A stretch of DNA of 6,103 nt from Bacteriovoracaceae bacterium (GTDB lineage Bacteria; Bdellovibrionota; UBA1018): the NCBI GenBank assembly GCA_023250795.1, contig JAHFAB010000129.1, forward strand, positions 1-6,103. The letters are read 5' to 3'. Positions 5,058-6,103 of this stretch are shown piece by piece. Positions within the stretch are counted from its first letter, which is position 1. Each line of letters begins with the position of its first letter. Under the pieces are notes generated by a model. It was not told the DNA's origin. It saw only the letters and a program-made list of their open reading frames with translations, and did not search any database. The translations under genes and the position numbers were made by a program.

Positions 5058-5906
5058 ATGAGTTTAGCCCGACTCAAACTGCTCGATTTTATCCGATGGT
5101 GCAAAGAGTACTTTATTTCTTGGGGACTCTTGTCGCTCATTTATTCGATTACCCTTACTATTTTGCTTCAGATTTTTTTAGAACTTGGAACTCATAAAGA
5201 ATTCGCTTTTTTACCCCTTTGGATTCTCAGCGCAGTTGTTTTGATTCTTCCTGGATGGGTAGAAGTGCTGGAACTTCCCCCCCTTTGGCTACCTAAAAAA
5301 CTGTTTCAAGAAAACTTTTGGGACAGACCCTCCCTTTCGTTTTGTAAAATTTATCTTCGACATGAACTTAGACGAGGGAATACTGGATTAGGACTTTTCT
5401 TCAGTTTATTCATTTTGAGTTTACTCAACCATAAGCAGCTTTTTTATTCATTATTTATAGTACAACTGCCCTTACAACGCGCGCTTTACTCCGTATCGCA
5501 TTGGAAAAAATTAATCATTCAACATGACCCTAAAAATGGGGCCAGAAGTTTTTTGACAGCCATTTTATTTTCTCAAATCATCCAGTTTGGCATTCTTTGG
5601 TTAGCTCTCGGTGTGATGATTCTTTTGGGACAGTCTCAATTTTTGTACCAGGACTGGGTTTCTTTTGGTTTGATCAATCTGAGCGCCATCGTTTTCGCTT
5701 CCTCCCTGGCACTCGAAGGAGACGCGGGAAGACCCTGGCTTGTAAACTTTATTTCACTCGCAGGTGGAACTTTATTTGGATTTCTGACTTTAGGGTCTCC
5801 ACTTTTCGTGGCTATTGTGATCTACTTTGTCAGTCAAAAACTAAAAACTGTAAAAAACCGACTCTTGAGCACTGAGTTTATCGATGAAGACACTGTCATT
5901 TCATAA
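5058..5906 (+). CDS. Polytopic membrane protein, probable ABC-transporter permease
   Basis: This 282-residue protein has about six hydrophobic segments: residues 22-41, 49-66, 109-138 (possibly two short ones), 165-190, 201-219 and 229-258. The N-terminus is short and basic without a cleavable signal, and the C-terminal tail (259-282) is charged. A cytosolic-looking amphipathic region (75-108, with KIYLRHELRRGNTG) lies between the second and third segments, where ABC2-type permeases often couple to the ATPase. No diagnostic motif was recognised, so the permease role rests on topology and on the overlapping ABC ATPase gene, whose start lies 23 nt inside this gene. The ATG at 5058 is 13 bp after the DUF6941-like gene; its Shine-Dalgarno is weak. 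A CcmB-like or ABC2-type exporter subunit is possible; the substrate is unknown. Confidence 0.75.
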   Translation: MSLARLKLLDFIRWCKEYFISWGLLSLIYSITLTILLQIFLELGTHKEFAFLPLWILSAVVLILPGWVEVLELPPLWLPKKLFQENFWDRPSLSFCKIYLRHELRRGNTGLGLFFSLFILSLLNHKQLFYSLFIVQLPLQRALYSVSHWKKLIIQHDPKNGARSFLTAILFSQIIQFGILWLALGVMILLGQSQFLYQDWVSFGLINLSAIVFASSLALEGDAGRPWLVNFISLAGGTLFGFLTLGSPLFVAIVIYFVSQKLKTVKNRLLSTEFIDEDTVIS

Positions 5907-6103
5907 TCTAAAAATAGGGCGGGCTGCGAAAACAGTTTTGCTAGAAGTTGACTCGGTTCGTGATCTGATTTCTATAAAATCGGGGTTGAATTTAATCATC
6001 GCTCCAAACGGTTATGGAAAAACTACTTTCTTACAAACGCTGGCTGGGATTCTTGCTCCCTTAGAAGGCGAGATCCAGTTTGAGGGTCGCGTTTTTGACC
6101 GCG
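5884..6103 (+). CDS. ABC transporter ATP-binding protein, N-terminal part (runs off window)
   Basis: The frame opens at ATG 5884, with an in-frame TGA at 5866-5868 just upstream, and is still open at the window end (73 residues visible). The visible part is the start of an ABC nucleotide-binding domain: strand TLSFHNLKIGR (3-13), then GLNLIIAPNGYGKTTFLQTLAG (34-55), containing the Walker A motif APNGYGKTT (40-48), then ILAPLEGEIQFEG (56-68), typical of CcmA-like and other ABC ATPases. The first Walker A glycine is replaced by Ala40, while Lys46 and Thr47 are kept. The Q-loop, signature and Walker B are outside the window. The 23-nt overlap with the membrane protein gene implies translational coupling and a joint ABC complex; it would power transport by ATP hydrolysis at the inner membrane. 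Confidence 0.85.
   Translation, partial: MKTLSFHNLKIGRAAKTVLLEVDSVRDLISIKSGLNLIIAPNGYGKTTFLQTLAGILAPLEGEIQFEGRVFDR

Noticed and set aside
5597..5875. Plus-strand frame inside the membrane protein gene
   Set aside because: It is an out-of-frame shadow of the permease gene with no motif and no ribosome binding site.

Overview
The window is a compact bacterial chromosomal segment (roughly 40-43% GC by eye). It holds six complete protein-coding genes plus a fragment at each edge: the end of a PilZ-domain protein on the left and the start of an ABC ATPase on the right, with two further ABC-operon genes before it. No rRNA, tRNA, CRISPR array or transposase is visible. The mix (PilZ protein, TadA, cholesterol-oxidase-like GMC enzyme with a cysteine cluster, DUF6941-like protein, short promoters set against start codons) would fit a Bdellovibrio-like or other former deltaproteobacterial genome. 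That is an impression only; no phylogenetic marker here settles it.

Layout. Bases 1-432 (+) are the C-terminal part of a PilZ protein with a charged tail. Bases 494-1150 (+) hold a toxin-antitoxin module: a strong promoter, a RelE/HigB-like toxin, then an overlapping XRE antitoxin. tadA (1167-1628, +), encoding the tRNA wobble adenosine deaminase, follows 16 bp later. A single-gene AAA_14/DUF4143 ATPase (1609-2856, -) runs tail-to-tail into tadA with a 20-nt overlap. Its promoter is filled by a perfect 20-bp palindrome. A second, near-identical palindrome 33 bp further upstream covers the stop codon of the next gene, an FAD-dependent GMC oxidoreductase (2899-4524, -). A 67-bp divergent intergenic region then leads to a rightward operon: a DUF6941-like protein (4592-5044), a polytopic membrane protein (5058-5906), and an ABC ATPase (5884 to window end) that overlaps the membrane gene by 23 nt.

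How the genes relate. tadA looks like the housekeeping gene of the region. The toxin-antitoxin pair and the ATPase are the accessory pieces, each packed between ordinary genes without remnants of a mobile element. The right-hand operon probably encodes an ABC export or uptake system of unknown substrate.

The most interesting signal is regulatory. The toxin and ATPase genes have near-consensus sigma70-type promoters with 17-bp spacers. In both, the -10 hexamer ends exactly 6 bp before the start codon, with no Shine-Dalgarno, which predicts leaderless mRNAs. A weaker version of the same geometry precedes the DUF6941-like gene. The ATPase promoter also carries the paired palindromes, which look like operators. 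The protein itself has a likely winged-helix segment that could be the binder.
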